Positions 46,273 through 57,689 of a DNA stretch of 64,000 nucleotides are shown here, one piece after another (the stretch's first letter is position 1; the number at the start of each line of letters is the position of its first letter). This DNA comes from Protopterus annectens (Eukaryota > Chordata > Ceratodontiformes > Protopteridae): positions 1,424,940,121-1,425,004,120 of the forward strand of contig NC_056733.1 of the NCBI RefSeq assembly GCF_019279795.1, read 5' to 3'. The notes beneath the pieces were generated by a model, which had not been told where the DNA came from, made no database searches, and saw only the letters and a program-made list of their open reading frames with translations. Position numbers and translations under genes: made by a program.

Positions 46273-48690
46273 ATCCCCTCTCATTTAAAGTAAACACTTT
46301 GTCATTTCAAATGTAAAGTTGAGAAGCTGTCCTAATACAGTACAATTCATTAAACTGCACTCCTCAGGAAATAGAATATGGACCTTATCTCTACTAGCCA
46401 CATGTTTGTGCTCTGCATCAAAAATGACTATTCCAGCTCTTCTTTTACTGAAGTTTTTCCTCAAATGATTTTCCTTTCTTTGGCTTCCTCAGCTTTGTAA
46501 TTAGAATAGTAACATGGTATGCATGTTTTTTTGGAGGTGGGTGCAGCAAGTTATTTTCCTTTTGCTAAAGTACTTCCATATTTATGTAATTTGCTGTTCA
46601 GTGAAACTGGAGTTTGACTAGTTGCTTTTGAGGTATTTTTGCACGTGTACAAGACTAGCAGAGTTAAAGTTCTATAACTTATCAGAAAGAACAGATTGCA
46701 ATAGAAAAAGATGGATGGTGGTTTAAGTATATGCATCTGTACATGGCAAATAACATGAGATCAGATAATATAATTGTCCAAATACCAAATTACAGGCTGA
46801 CTTTAAGGTGGTCTGTTGCATTTTGTAGTCTGAAACAAGTTTATCTTTTACTGGGAAAATGGTTGAAATGAATCCAAAGAATTGGATGAATTTCAGCTGG
46901 GGAGACTGGTTTAGATTGCACAAAATATTTCTTTTGTACCTTATTTACTGGGCAAATACCATTATTCCTTTCCTACTTTGCATCCCTTTTGAGTTTTTTT
47001 ATAAGTTTTCTGAGTACAGATGAGGGCCTATTTCTATTTGTATTGCTGACAACTGAGTTTTAATGTGGTTTTTAGAAAGGAAAACCAGAAACAGTTGTCT
47101 TATGGACAACTGTCTTTTCTGTTATCTAGGACTAAGATTGTCCATTGTAGTTTGATAACTGATTTTTGTCAGCCAGTAAAAAATGTATATTTTATTTAGA
47201 TTTATTTTTATCCCTTTACCAGCCTTTGCTGTCTGCCTCTCCTTTCTGTTGACCCAGTAAATGCACAGTCCAACTGTTATTGCATTTTAACATCCATGTT
47301 AGGATATAGTGGGACCCAATGCACCATGTCTGTTTGCATGCATGGCGTGTCCAATGAATTCCAGAACTGTTTAGCGGGCTGCTCCTTGTTTTTATTCAAT
47401 AGCACTTGCCTACTTCTAAAAATTAGAAAAAGGCATGCATATTTTAAATCCTTTTTACAGAAGTGAAACACAATACAGGTCTGCCCTGCCCTTTAAAAAG
47501 TTTATATCGGACAACCCTATATCAGTAGATGACCTAATACTAAGGACTACTATAGGTCCAGCTCAACTGTAGATGACATATGTGATACACCATTCATCAC
47601 TGGGCCATTCACAGTCAGAATGTAGTATTATGACCAAGGAAATGCACATAAAATATAATGCACTTTTTTTTTTTTCTTTCTTTTTTTTTTTTAATGCCAA
47701 CTGGATATAGTATTTGCAGTGAAAATTATACTGCATCATTTATTTACTTTGTCAAATGCTGCATTAGGCAAATAAGTTTTTTTTTTCTTTTTTCCCCTTG
47801 TATTAGATTGATTGGTCATGAAACTGAAAAGAGCACTCTAAATTGTAACAAAAAAATTAAAAAAATGATTTTTGATAATGGAAGATGTCAATTAAACAGT
47901 TGGAAGCATGCATTATGGTTGTACTGTTCTGTATAAATTGTACCTTTACTTCCTCTAAGCAATAATGAAATGCCTTCAGTACTGTCTCTTGACCCCTGGA
48001 GGACATGGCTACCTTATTTCATCATTGTAATATGGGGATAGGGCAATGTTCATAACAGTCACAGAAGGGAAATGACCCATCCCTTTTGTGAGGTAGAAGA
48101 AGAAATATTTGATCAGGTGGACAAGTGAGATTTTACATGGTCTTGGAATTTTGTAAGTACTGGTAACTCTTGTGTAAATCTCAATTTTGTTTTCTTGGCC
48201 TCTTCAATCATGTATATAACTTAAGTAACTTTAGAATACAGCGACATGATCTGATGTAGTAATCATCTCTAAGCTTGGAACTTTGACTACATAAGTTATA
48301 AATCACTGTTTCAGAAGAAAATAGAATGGTAATACAGCCATCAAGAGCTGTGGAACACATCAGCAATAAAATGTTGATTTGTCTGACCATACATGCTTGC
48401 AATTTCATTTAGGGTACATTAATGGCAAAAAAACAAGTACTATGGACATACTTGACTAGTAATAATGTAGAAGTATGTTTTGGTGGTAGATTTAAAGATC
48501 TCTGATAATGTACTGGTAGGCAATGTCTGTTCAGGCAATGCCAAAGATGGGTAAACTTGATAGCTGGGATTCTTGTTGTAAAAGGCAGTCTGGTCTGACT
48601 AATGATTTCTTGACTAATCCACTGTAACTCCCGAACTTGCAAAACTTTGGTGTTTTAATTGCGGTTTAATTCTTCCATTTTAACCTGCTC
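46273..48690. other. GDF9 3' UTR and downstream flank
   Basis: Non-coding and AT-rich. The mRNA end cannot be placed with confidence: an ATTAAA lies at about 46349, and a canonical AATAAA at about 48365 is far downstream. No second gene recognised. Confidence 0.4.
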
Positions 48691-49419
48691 CATCCATCTG
48701 GAATCTTGTATTCCAGCGGGGCATTCCCATCCCACCCTCTGAGGAAACATTTTCAGTCCCCCTTTTCTACATGGTGTTGGATTGTTGTGTCAACAGTCAT
48801 CACCTCTCTTGATATTGCTCTCCTACCTTCTTTGACAGTTATGCCTGACTACTACAGGTCTTTGCTCACACAATCCTATCACTTCTTTGCTCGACACCCT
48901 TATTTCCTCTTGTCTGTCCTAAATCTTCACCAGATTGTCTTCTGCTTTTCCGAACGTGTCAATATACCACTGTAATCTGTTCCCTTTGGATTTCTGTGTA
49001 ACTGGAGTTACCTTCATTTCTGCTCTGATGTCCTCATTTTTTTCTGTCTTACAGTGTGCATCATACTACCCATCTCGGGCATTTTATCTCCATCACTTCT
49101 AGCTTCCTCAACTGCTCTACCTTTACTGCCCAGGTTTTTGTATCCTACAGTAGTACTGGTCGCACCACTGTTTTTAAACCTTGCGTTTCAGCTTCTTTGT
49201 CAATATTTTAATACATTACCCTTGCCACTCTGTGCCAGTTGACTGCAGCCCCTCTGATTCTAGCTTTGACTTCCTTATTCAGAATTCTTTCTCCACCACC
49301 CCTCCCAGATACCTGAAGTTGTTAACCTGTTCCACTATTTTCCCTTCTGCTTCTGTCTCAATTCTCAGCTTCTGATTTCCCCCATTTCCTGCCATTACAG
49401 TTGTCTTATCTGTACTGTT

Positions 49420-49556
49420 CATAGTTTCATAGGTCAGTACAAGGCTAACTACCCTTGTGGGCCATTTTGAAGTCTAGCCAGTTATCCCATTTGAGAATCA
49501 AACCCTGTAACTTGTGTTTTTAAGGTAAAAATCTTAACCTTTATGCCAGAGCCCAA
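49420..49556 (-). mobile_element. tRNA-derived SINE with CR1-like tail, inside RTE
   Basis: On the minus strand there is an A-box-like TGGCATAAAGG and, about 40 bases on, a B-box-like GGGTTTGATTCTC, both typical of tRNA-derived pol III promoters. The 3' part ends TTAGCCTTGTACTGACCTATGAAACTATG. This resembles the CR1 tail of this window (TAGCCTAGTATGAACCTATGAACCTATG). RTE sequence lies on both sides. Confidence 0.65.
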
Positions 49557-49886
49557 ATTATGTCCCCTGTGTTTTCAGTTGTCGGCCCGTAATGCCACAT
49601 CACCTGCATACAACTTTGTTCTTTCCACTTCGATCTGTATGCTGATGTAGTCCATCACCAGTATGAACATCAATGGGCTCTGAGATGAACCCCGATATGC
49701 ACCCACTACCACTGGGAATCCCTCTGAGAGTCTGAACACTTTACTTGTCAATGGGTCATTTCACACAGCCTGCACTACTTCTACAAATGTTTCGTGGACC
49801 TTGAACCATCATAGAACTGCCCAAATTGGCTTTCTTGAGACCCTGTTACATGTTTTCTCAAAGTCTTGGAATGCTTAGTTGGATTC

Positions 49887-50192
49887 TCGCCTAATCTCTA
49901 GCCTGTTTACCACGGTCTCCCCGCCTAATCTCTAGCCTGTTTACCACGGTCTCCCCGCCTAATCTCTAGCCTGTTTACCACGGTCTCCCCGCCTAATCTC
50001 TAGCCTGTTTACCACGGTCTCCCCGCCTAATCTCTAGCCTGTTTACCACGGTCTCCCCGCCTAATCTCTAGCCTGTTTACCACAGTCTCCCCGCCTAATC
50101 TCTAGCCTGTTTACCACGGTCTCCCCGCCTAATCTCTAGCTTGTTTACCACTGTCTCCCCGCCTAATCTCTAGCTTGTTTACCACTGTCTCC
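49887..50192. repeat. 34-bp minisatellite, nine copies
   Basis: Nine copies of a 34-bp unit (CCTAATCTCTAGCCTGTTTA then CCACGGTCTCCCCG). Seven are nearly identical; the last two carry TT for CT and CTG for CGG changes. It expanded within the RTE remnant. Confidence 0.96.
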
Positions 50193-50599
50193 CTGCAAAT
50201 GCTGGGTCTGTTGTGCTACAGCCTAATCTGAGTCCAAACTGCTCATCTCCATCTTACTATCAAATCTACATATTTATCAATCACCCTGTCAGAGCTTTCA
50301 TGCAATGTGACAGTTTGATACCTCCATACTGCTCACACGTGTCCACAGTTGTCCCCTTAGTTCTTGTACATTGGCACTAATGTGCTTATTCTCCAGGCAT
50401 CTGGGATATGCCTTTCTCTCTACTGCTAGAAGTACCCTCAGGAGCAATTTCTCCCCTAACTCGCCCAACATTTTAACTGGTGTGACGAACTCTGAGCCTG
50501 CTGCTTTCCCTGACTTCCAAAGTCATCTCCTGTCATTATTTTTAAGCTATTTCCCGTTTTCCTATTAAACGGGATTTCAGTTTTGGAGTCAATCTAATA

Positions 50600-51560
50600 A
50601 TGCTGAAATGGATTGGTGTGTCTCGGTCAAATTACTGTGCAAGCTGTGTCACTCCTCGTATCTTGAATATAACCTGTTCATTTCATGGTAAACATCTTTT
50701 CGTCTGACAATGCCTTCCCCCAGGATTTTTTCGAGTTGAACTCCTTATTTATTGCCAAAGCAGCCATCTCCATTTAAGATCTGAATTAGGTTTGACCGTC
50801 TTTTAAGAGGTAGGGACATTTTTAGGCCAGTGTGGTGTCATCAGTTATCAAGTTATATGTGGGTGAAGTTGCAAATGGATGAAAAATAGTTGTAATCTCA
50901 GATTAAAAAGAAATAACTGTTGCAAGGAGCAAGGCCCCTCCACCATCTATGTGTGCAGCACACCCCCCATGCCCTAAATTTACTAACTCTACAGTCTTTG
51001 AATCACAAAGAGGAGAGAGACTTTCAAAAAGGAGCTGTCTGTACTGGTGCATGCTTATAAAGCATATCAGAAAAATGTGTGGAAATGATAATCAGGGAAT
51101 TTAAATTCATTAAGCTAAACTCTGTTGGAGAACGCTTCTTCCAGCTGATGCTCCAAAAGATGTAAAGGAGCGGTTTGCTTTCCACCTTGTCCACTAGTGT
51201 TTTTTTAGTTGAACAGTGGGTATTAAATCTCAGGATTACAATTGATTTGTGTTGAGCTTTCTTGCTTCCTCTCCTTCACTGTGCTAGTACATACAGTAGT
51301 ATCCAAGGTCACTTTTTTCCTCATGTTTGTTGTCCCAGATGTTTAGTGACCACTGAGCCCATCCCAATATACACTGATCTATTTCACCATCCAACATCAC
51401 TTTCTGAGCATTTTTTTTTCCAAGAAGGCTTGGTGTTTGTATTGACCTAGCTTAATGTGGTCAGACTGGTGGCCTAATGTTGACTTTTGGCCAGTCAAGT
51501 TGCAGTAGGATGTTTTCATTTTTTGTTTTTACTGAATCCTTAATATCCCAAAAGCAGACT
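50600..51560. other. non-coding spacer
   Basis: No gene recognised. Short open frames lack recognisable domains. Confidence 0.5.
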
Positions 51561-51563
51561 ACA

Positions 51564-52176
51564 CATGCCTCTCAACTGTCCAGATTTTCACTCTGTCTAG
51601 ATTTTTGGCTCGTATTTGCCACGGTGGTGCAGCGGTTAGCATTGTTGCCTCACAGCAAGAGGTTCTCTGGTTCAATCCTTGACTGGGGTGCCTTCTGTGT
51701 GGAGTCTGCATGTCCTTCCTGTGGTCGCGTGGGTTTCCTCTGGGTGCTCCAGTTTCCTCCCACATCCCAAAGACCTGCTGTAGGTGGATTGGACACTCTA
51801 AATTGACCCTAGGTGTGTGTGCATGTTTGCGCCTTCTGTAGAAGGTTGGGCTGGCAACTTGACACTGTAAAACTCCACTGCCAATCGTGAGCGGACAGGT
51901 GATCCGCTGTGGCGACCCCTAATCGGGAAAAGCCGAAAGAAGATGATTTTTGGTCTGTTCCTCATAAAATCTGTGGTTTCCTGGCAAACCACTGGGATGA
52001 TCTGAGGACTGAAGTCACTAAATGACATACGAGTTTCAGACTTCAAATCCTTCAGAAAAATGCATCTTAAAACAAACCCTGTTACTCTAGAAACTTTGTC
52101 CCTATTTTGGGGACTTTGTACCCCCTTTTTGTTGGGCTTTCTCCAGATCTCTTGCACTAAGAGGTTGAGAGGTATG
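51564..52176 (+). mobile_element. hAT-like MITE carrying a SINE insertion
   Basis: Terminal repeats CATGCCTCTCAAC and GTTGAGAGGTATG, and the same internal blocks as the MITE at 26345 (GTCCAGATTTT, TCAGACTTCAAATCCTTCAG, GTCCCTATT). The element is split by a SINE at 51609-51944. The target duplication is not clean. Confidence 0.8.
51609..51944 (+). mobile_element. tRNA-derived SINE with RTE-type tail
   Basis: tRNA-like head with A box (GGTGCAGCGGTTAGC) and B box (GGTTCAATCCTTGAC). The conserved body GTGTGGAGTCTGCATGTCC, GTGGGTTTCCTC and CTCCAGTTTCCTCCCAC is known from fish SINEs of the DANA/Mermaid type. The tail has CCGCTGTGGCGACCCC and AAAGCCGAAAGAAGATG, typical of RTE 3' ends. A 9-bp duplication GATTTTTGG (51600-51608 and 51945-51953) marks a clean insertion into the MITE. 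Confidence 0.85.
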
Positions 52177-53576
52177 CACATGGTCTTGCAGTGTAAACGA
52201 AGCCTGCCTCTTTTACCAGGTATGTCTACAGACCTACATATCTTTACAGTTCTTTAGCTAGTACTTGGGCATCTGCTGGGGGGAGGGGTTGCTCAGTAAC
52301 AGGGATCCTTATACATTCTCTTGGCAAGGTGATATTAGCCCTTCAGCCACTCAGTAACACCTTACCCTGCTAGATCTGCTAGTCTGTCTCCCTAAATTAT
52401 GCATGTATTTGTTATGTGGTTGGTCAGAAATGGCCAAAAAATTTGCAAACTATAAGTCCTCCTCTTTAAGTACTGACAAATGTTTTTGCCATGTTTTGTC
52501 CTTTGGTGTAGGTTCTCTTCTATATCTGTGAGGTTGGTCTGACCAGGTAAATCAAATGCTAATATCTCCTCATTTTTGCATTTTGTAATTTTGCATAAAT
52601 TTTTAACAAGTATTCACATTTATTGATAATGCTATGTTGCTTGACATTGCTGGCTTAATATTTTGTTTGCTATGTAAACAAAAGTGTCTAGCCACTAATA
52701 CTGACAGCTTCCTGTCCACATTTGTTAAAGTCTCTAACATTAATCTGTAGAAATGACAATTTTTCACTGTAAACTATTTTACTTGCATTTGATATATGTT
52801 CTTCCAGCTACCCTGCCTTGCATCCCAGATAACATGTACTGCTAGTATAAGCAGCTGTCCTCTTTTTGATTAAGTTGAAACTTTAGACTGTTTTATGTTA
52901 CAATTAAGTGATCAGACACACTAGATTACACTGGGCAGAAGTAAACTAGAATATCACCAGAATGCTCCTCACAACCCTTGACATTTTCAGTTTGTATGAT
53001 TTTATAGAATCTGGCTGACTTTGTTCTTGTTTAAGTTTCTTACTATCGCAGCTTAATTCGTGTAACAAGCTGGTCTCACAGCTCTACTGCTTACATTACT
53101 ACAGTGTAGTAATGTTTTCCCTCAACATGTTTCCATTTCTCTTTACCCTCTATATAAAATTTGTATTGTGATAAAGCATCCACTCTACGTTTTAAAAATA
53201 ACTTCCCTTTGTGCTCTTTACATCTTCAGTGAAATGTTTCCCTCTTCCGTCCTCATGAGATTCTTTTAATGGAATAATTTTATTGTTTGGAAATCTTGCT
53301 TCTACTTTTTTGAATGCAAGTGGGGTGCTGTCCCTGTTCTTGCTACAGAACTTGAGTGATGCAGGATCCTTTCTCCTCTAGTATGGCTATGTGTAAGGAA
53401 ATCTCATGGTATCAAATGCTTATATTTTCTGGAGCTCTCTACATCACTGCTGTCATCGTGTGTACTCAGTATTTGTACTTTATACAGTTTTTGAGACACT
53501 TAATTTTCTGCATGATTACTAGCCTTCTTGGCTGATGATGCGTTTAGAGTTGTAAATAACCAGGTGTGCTGTCTGC
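52177..53576. other. non-coding spacer
   Basis: AT-rich sequence with no recognised coding or repeat content. Confidence 0.5.
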
Positions 53577-54263
53577 AGATATATTTCTGAATATAGAACA
53601 CCAAACAGGAGCCAGTATACAGCAAGGAACTTTAATGTCTTCTGGTACCTCGGCTGAACACAGCCTTCAAAGGAATAATCAAAGACATACAGCTGCATCT
53701 TTTTATACATTTGCTAAATTGAATAATTAAACAATTCGTCAATTAATCAGTGCAAAAACACTTAACTACAAAGTAGAGTAACAAATGTTTTTTGAAAGAA
53801 GAATTTCAGGAGGTTAGAAATAGACTTTTAAATAGGGGTTATTCTGAAGATAATGTTACATATAGTGAACGTAGGGTTTTGGGTAATAAGAGTTTAAGAA
53901 TTAATTCTGCACAAAGCTCTAATATTTGTAAAAATTCTGATTTAGTAAATAATGATAAAATGTTTTTTGTAACAAAATATTCCCCCTTTTCTAATATACT
54001 TAAATTTATTGTAGATTTTCTATGGTCTATTGTTTGTGACAATGATGAGATAGGATATTTGTTTCCTAAAAGGGTTAGTTTTTCTTATGGTAGATTTTCT
54101 AACCTTAAGGAACTTTTGAGTTTGAAATATAATACAAAGATTTTGAATGAAGGTAATGGTATGTTCAAATGTGGCAGATGTAAAATCTGCCCTAGGGTTA
54201 AAAAAAAAAAAAAAAAAAAAATCTTTCAGGCAGTGCTATTAATGGCATTAAATTTAATGCTAC

Positions 54264-56207
54264 AACCAAAGGCAGCACAGCACACCAACAGAGCTCGGGA
54301 ACAACGTATCCAAATAAAAATAAATAAAATCAATCACCATAAGCACGTTGTTCCCTGACGGCTGTATGTTATAAACTCCACTTGAACAAAGTTAATGAAA
54401 AGTTCACAAATCGCTGATACTACTCCTCTGTAGGAAAATGTAGCCAACAGTCCTGAGATAGGTAAAAACACAGCTTTATTCCAAAGTGACAAAAAGTGAG
54501 CGCTTTCGCCAATAGGCTTCTTCAGACTTTACAAATAGCACTCCTATGAAACAATTTAAATAACCCTCCCATTACAATGATTGGTGGGAACACTTTTCAA
54601 AATAAGCTCATAAAATTTAAGTAAATACATTATTAAAAACTTCAAAACCATCTGACTTCATATATATGTAGTTACAGTAACCATATAAACATAAATATAA
54701 TAAAACAAAGGTATCAAATATAAAAATATACACTTAGAAATACGTGTATATAAGCATGTATGACAAACACAACTACATAGACATATAGATTGGGAAATTT
54801 ATAACAGCAGAAAACATAATAATCAATCATTTGGGTCTGAAAATTCTTCTATTCTTCAAAACAGGTTTAATTTGAACTTTATCGTTCAAGCCTGGTGGTC
54901 ATCAGCCCTCAACCTAATTATCCATCTAAGTTCACATTCAAGGGTCAAATTTATAACATCACCTCCTCTATAGTTGGTGGATATAAGTTGTAAAATACTA
55001 AATTTAAAGGTGTGATCTGATCCTGTTACCTGACAGTGTTTAGCTAAAGCGTTCACTTCAGACCCTATCCTAATGTGGTAGTTGTGTTCTCTAATACGAT
55101 CTTTGAGGGTCCTGTTGGTCTTGCCAACATAAAATGAAGGGCATGCTACACATCTTGCCAGATAGACAACATTCTTACTATTGCAATTAGTGTCAGTATT
55201 AAAGTAAAACCTATACTTAGTAACTGGATGTATGAACATCATATCCTCGTTGATGTAGCCACAATGATTACACGTACCACAAGGCACTGTATTCCTATCT
55301 GTTCTAGCAACCACTTGCTTAAAATTCACATTTTTAGGTTTACATAACCTTTTTAGGTTAGGTTTATTTTTAAAGGCTAATCTCGGCTTTGGTCCTACTA
55401 TCTTACTGATCTCACTATCAGATAGTAAGATGTCCCAGTGTTTATTAAACATCCCTCTCACTACTTTCGTATCTCTGGTATAAGCCATAGTTGGCCTAAC
55501 CACCCCCATGAATGGTTGTAAGCATATATTGGAGTTTCTATTTTGCTCGGAGAAGTATGGTTTGGCTCTGGTGGTGCGTAAATTGTTGACCTCCAAGATA
55601 ACCATCTCAATCAATTTATCATCATACCCCTTATCAATAAACCTCTTCCTCAGCTCTTCAACCTCCGTTTTATAACCATCATCCAATGGGTTAAATCTAG
55701 ATGCTCTCATGAACTGACCTTTCAATATGTTATAGAAAATATGATGAGGGTGCATGCTGTCCCTGTGGAGTAATGTATTCCTATAACATAGTTTCCGGTG
55801 AATGGAGGTATTAAGTGCTCCACTGTCTAGCCTAAATACTTCTACATCTAGATATGAAATCCTAGTATCTGAATAATTCAAAGTAAATTTCAGGAAGTCA
55901 GTGGAAGCATTCAAATAGTCCACAAAACTTCTCAATGTTTCAGCATCTCCTAACCAAATAAAAAAGAGGTCGTCCACAAATCTACGGTATAACCCCACAA
56001 ACTTCTTGAATAGAGCAGAACTAAATAAAAATTTGTCCTCCCATGCTGCTCACTTTTTGTCACTTTTATTCCAATCTCAGGACTGTTGGCTACATTTTCC
56101 TACAGAGGAGTAGTATCAGCGATTTGTGAACTTTTCATTAACTTTGTTCAAGTGGAGTTTATAACATACAGCCGTCAGGGAACAACGTGCTTATGGTGAT
56201 TGATTTT
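54264..56207 (-). mobile_element. Penelope-like element, inner copy (Neptune-like)
   Basis: Inserted into the outer element and flanked by a 17-bp duplication ATTAAATTTAATGCTAC (54247-54263 and 56208-56224). Inverted terminal repeats are at 54325-54501 and 56048-56209, the first 130 bp or so virtually identical. At the low-coordinate (3') end about 60 bp of extra tail lies outside the repeat. Coding is on the minus strand, 5'-truncated within the polymerase just before its catalytic motif. A conserved CTGAAGAAGCC-type hairpin sequence lies near 54505-54530. Confidence 0.88.
54886..55998 (-). pseudogene. Penelope-like polymerase C-terminal part with GIY-YIG endonuclease
   Basis: A 370-codon frame starting next to the RT catalytic motif (LYRRFVDDLFFIWLGD), then ISYLDVEVF, the thumb (HHIFYNILKGQFMRASRF, EVEELRKRFIDKGY), a cysteine-bearing linker (CGTCNHCG) and a GIY-YIG nuclease (VVYLARCVACPSFYVGKTNR, TLKDRIREHNYH). 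This combination is diagnostic of endonuclease-bearing Penelope-like elements. The N-terminal polymerase is absent, so the copy is dead. Confidence 0.9.
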
Positions 56208-56989
56208 ATTAAATTTAATGCTACTGATAGATTTAACTGTAAATCATGTGGGGTTGTCTATATAGTGGGTTGTGGATGTGTTCCATCTAAGTATTATATT
56301 GGTCAGACTAAACGACAGGTAAAAATACGTATAATGGAACATATTGGTGGTGATAGGCATTGTAGAACTGATAGTCCCATTTCAGAGCATTTTAATAATA
56401 TTCAATTCTGGCTGTTTGGATTCTTTATTTTTTTGTGTTCTTGGTAAACCAAGTGTTATAGGTCCTGGTAACTATTCACAAAAACTTCTGAACCTAGAAA
56501 GTAGACTTATTCTTAACTATGGTACTTCAGTGCCTAAGGGTTTGAATTTAGAAATGAATATTAACTTTTAATATTCTAATAAATTAAAATATGAGTGTTT
56601 TACTGTTGCTCTACTTTGTAGTTGTGTTTTTGCACTGATTCATTGATGAATTGTTTAATTATTCAATTTAGCAAATGTATAAAAAGATGCAGATGTATGC
56701 CTTTGATTATTCCTTTGAAGGCTGTGTTCAGCCGAGGTACCAGAAGACATTAAAGTTCCTTGCTGTATACTGGCTCCTGTTTGGTGTTCTATATTCTATT
56801 TTCCTGTGTTTTTTTGAGATATATTTCTGAGTCAGACCCACCATTTCCACATCTTCACATTGAAGCTGAACAGGCCAGTTGTCCTACTGTGTTAGTGGTT
56901 TGCTCCATTGTCTGTTATGAGATTACCCCTTCCCCTGCCTCATGTGCAGAAGACCTGTGAGGTATGTTCTCTTTTATATATGTATTTTT

Positions 56990-57135
<146 letters not shown>

Positions 57136-57537
57136 TTATAATACACACAATGTATGTACATATGTATACGTAATCAGTGTGTGTGTAATTTTTTTTTTTT
57201 TTTTTTATATCTTCACCAACATACACCTTTAGTTAATGTCTAGTTCTCTCTAAAGCGTAACTTGTACTGAAAAGGAGAATCTGGTAATCTGGTTGCCAAT
57301 ACAGCTCCCTGAAAATGCAGCTTGAGTATGCACATTGTCCTAATGCATGTACTCCGGCTTCATTCAAGGAAAATATATACAACAAATGGGAAAAGGTGTG
57401 GGTTTTGTGTGTGCAAATTGTGACAAGCTCCCCTACACATCCCATGCCCTTTACTTTTATTATTCTGACCGCCCTCCATGCTTACTATTCTCGCACACAC
57501 ACTGCAAAATTCAGTAACTTGCAACAATCTAAGAAAA

Positions 57538-57631
57538 CCAGTGAAAACAATTCTACCAGGTAGCTTAGAAAGAATCCACCCAACTGTTGCTGGATTCTTT
57601 CTAAGCTACCTGGTAGAATTGTTTTCACTGG
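57538..57631. repeat. perfect inverted repeat (41-bp arms, 12-bp loop)
   Basis: Arms 57538-57578 and 57591-57631 are exact reverse complements around a 12-base loop (CCCAACTGTTGC). A 20-bp direct repeat of type CAACAATCTAAGAAAACCAG flanks it (about 57523-57542 and 57664-57683, one mismatch). No element ends or target duplication were seen. Confidence 0.93.
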
Positions 57632-57689
57632 GTTTGCTGTTTTTCATTTCTGGGGCTTTTTATCAACAATCTAAGAAAAGCAGACTTGT

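Larger units (their letters stand above)
48690..50600 (-). mobile_element. RTE-type LINE remnant, antisense
   Basis: On the minus strand the polymerase of an RTE-clade LINE can be followed. Near 50400 is a segment like IPDAWR..TLVPMYKN. At 50250-50330 there is one like the RTE motif with GNYRG..LxxHxxKxxDR. The GVHQGS-like region is near 49700, and VMDYISIQIEVERTKLYAGDVALRA is at about 49590-49670, where AGDV stands for the catalytic ADDV. It is heavily decayed, with many stops and frame changes. A SINE and a 34-bp minisatellite lie within it. Ends are approximate. Confidence 0.65.
53591..56816 (+). mobile_element. Penelope-like element, outer copy, interrupted by a second one
   Basis: Flanked by a perfect 14-bp duplication AGATATATTTCTGA (53577-53590 and 56817-56830). 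The ends are inverted repeats of about 190-200 bp (about 53591-53783 and 56603-56816). Between them, on the + strand, lie the polymerase thumb/linker region (FKCGRCKICPRV near 54160-54195) and, right of the inserted element, a GIY-YIG endonuclease segment (VVYIVGCGCVPSKYYIGQTK, 56245-56310). This is the Penelope-like order with a 5'-truncated body. It is broken, with a few breaks besides the insertion, and cannot be active. Confidence 0.82.

Noticed and set aside
51559-51806. Coding frames over the SINE at 51609
   Set aside because: They coincide with a tRNA-derived SINE inside a MITE; non-coding repeat.
49420-51944. Functional tRNA genes suggested by A and B boxes
   Set aside because: No complete cloverleaf is seen, and the heads are followed by SINE bodies and LINE-type tails.
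53792-54358. Independent small gene of 188 codons
   Set aside because: It lies inside the outer Penelope-like element and ends in an A-rich run and the inner element; it is a fragment of that element.
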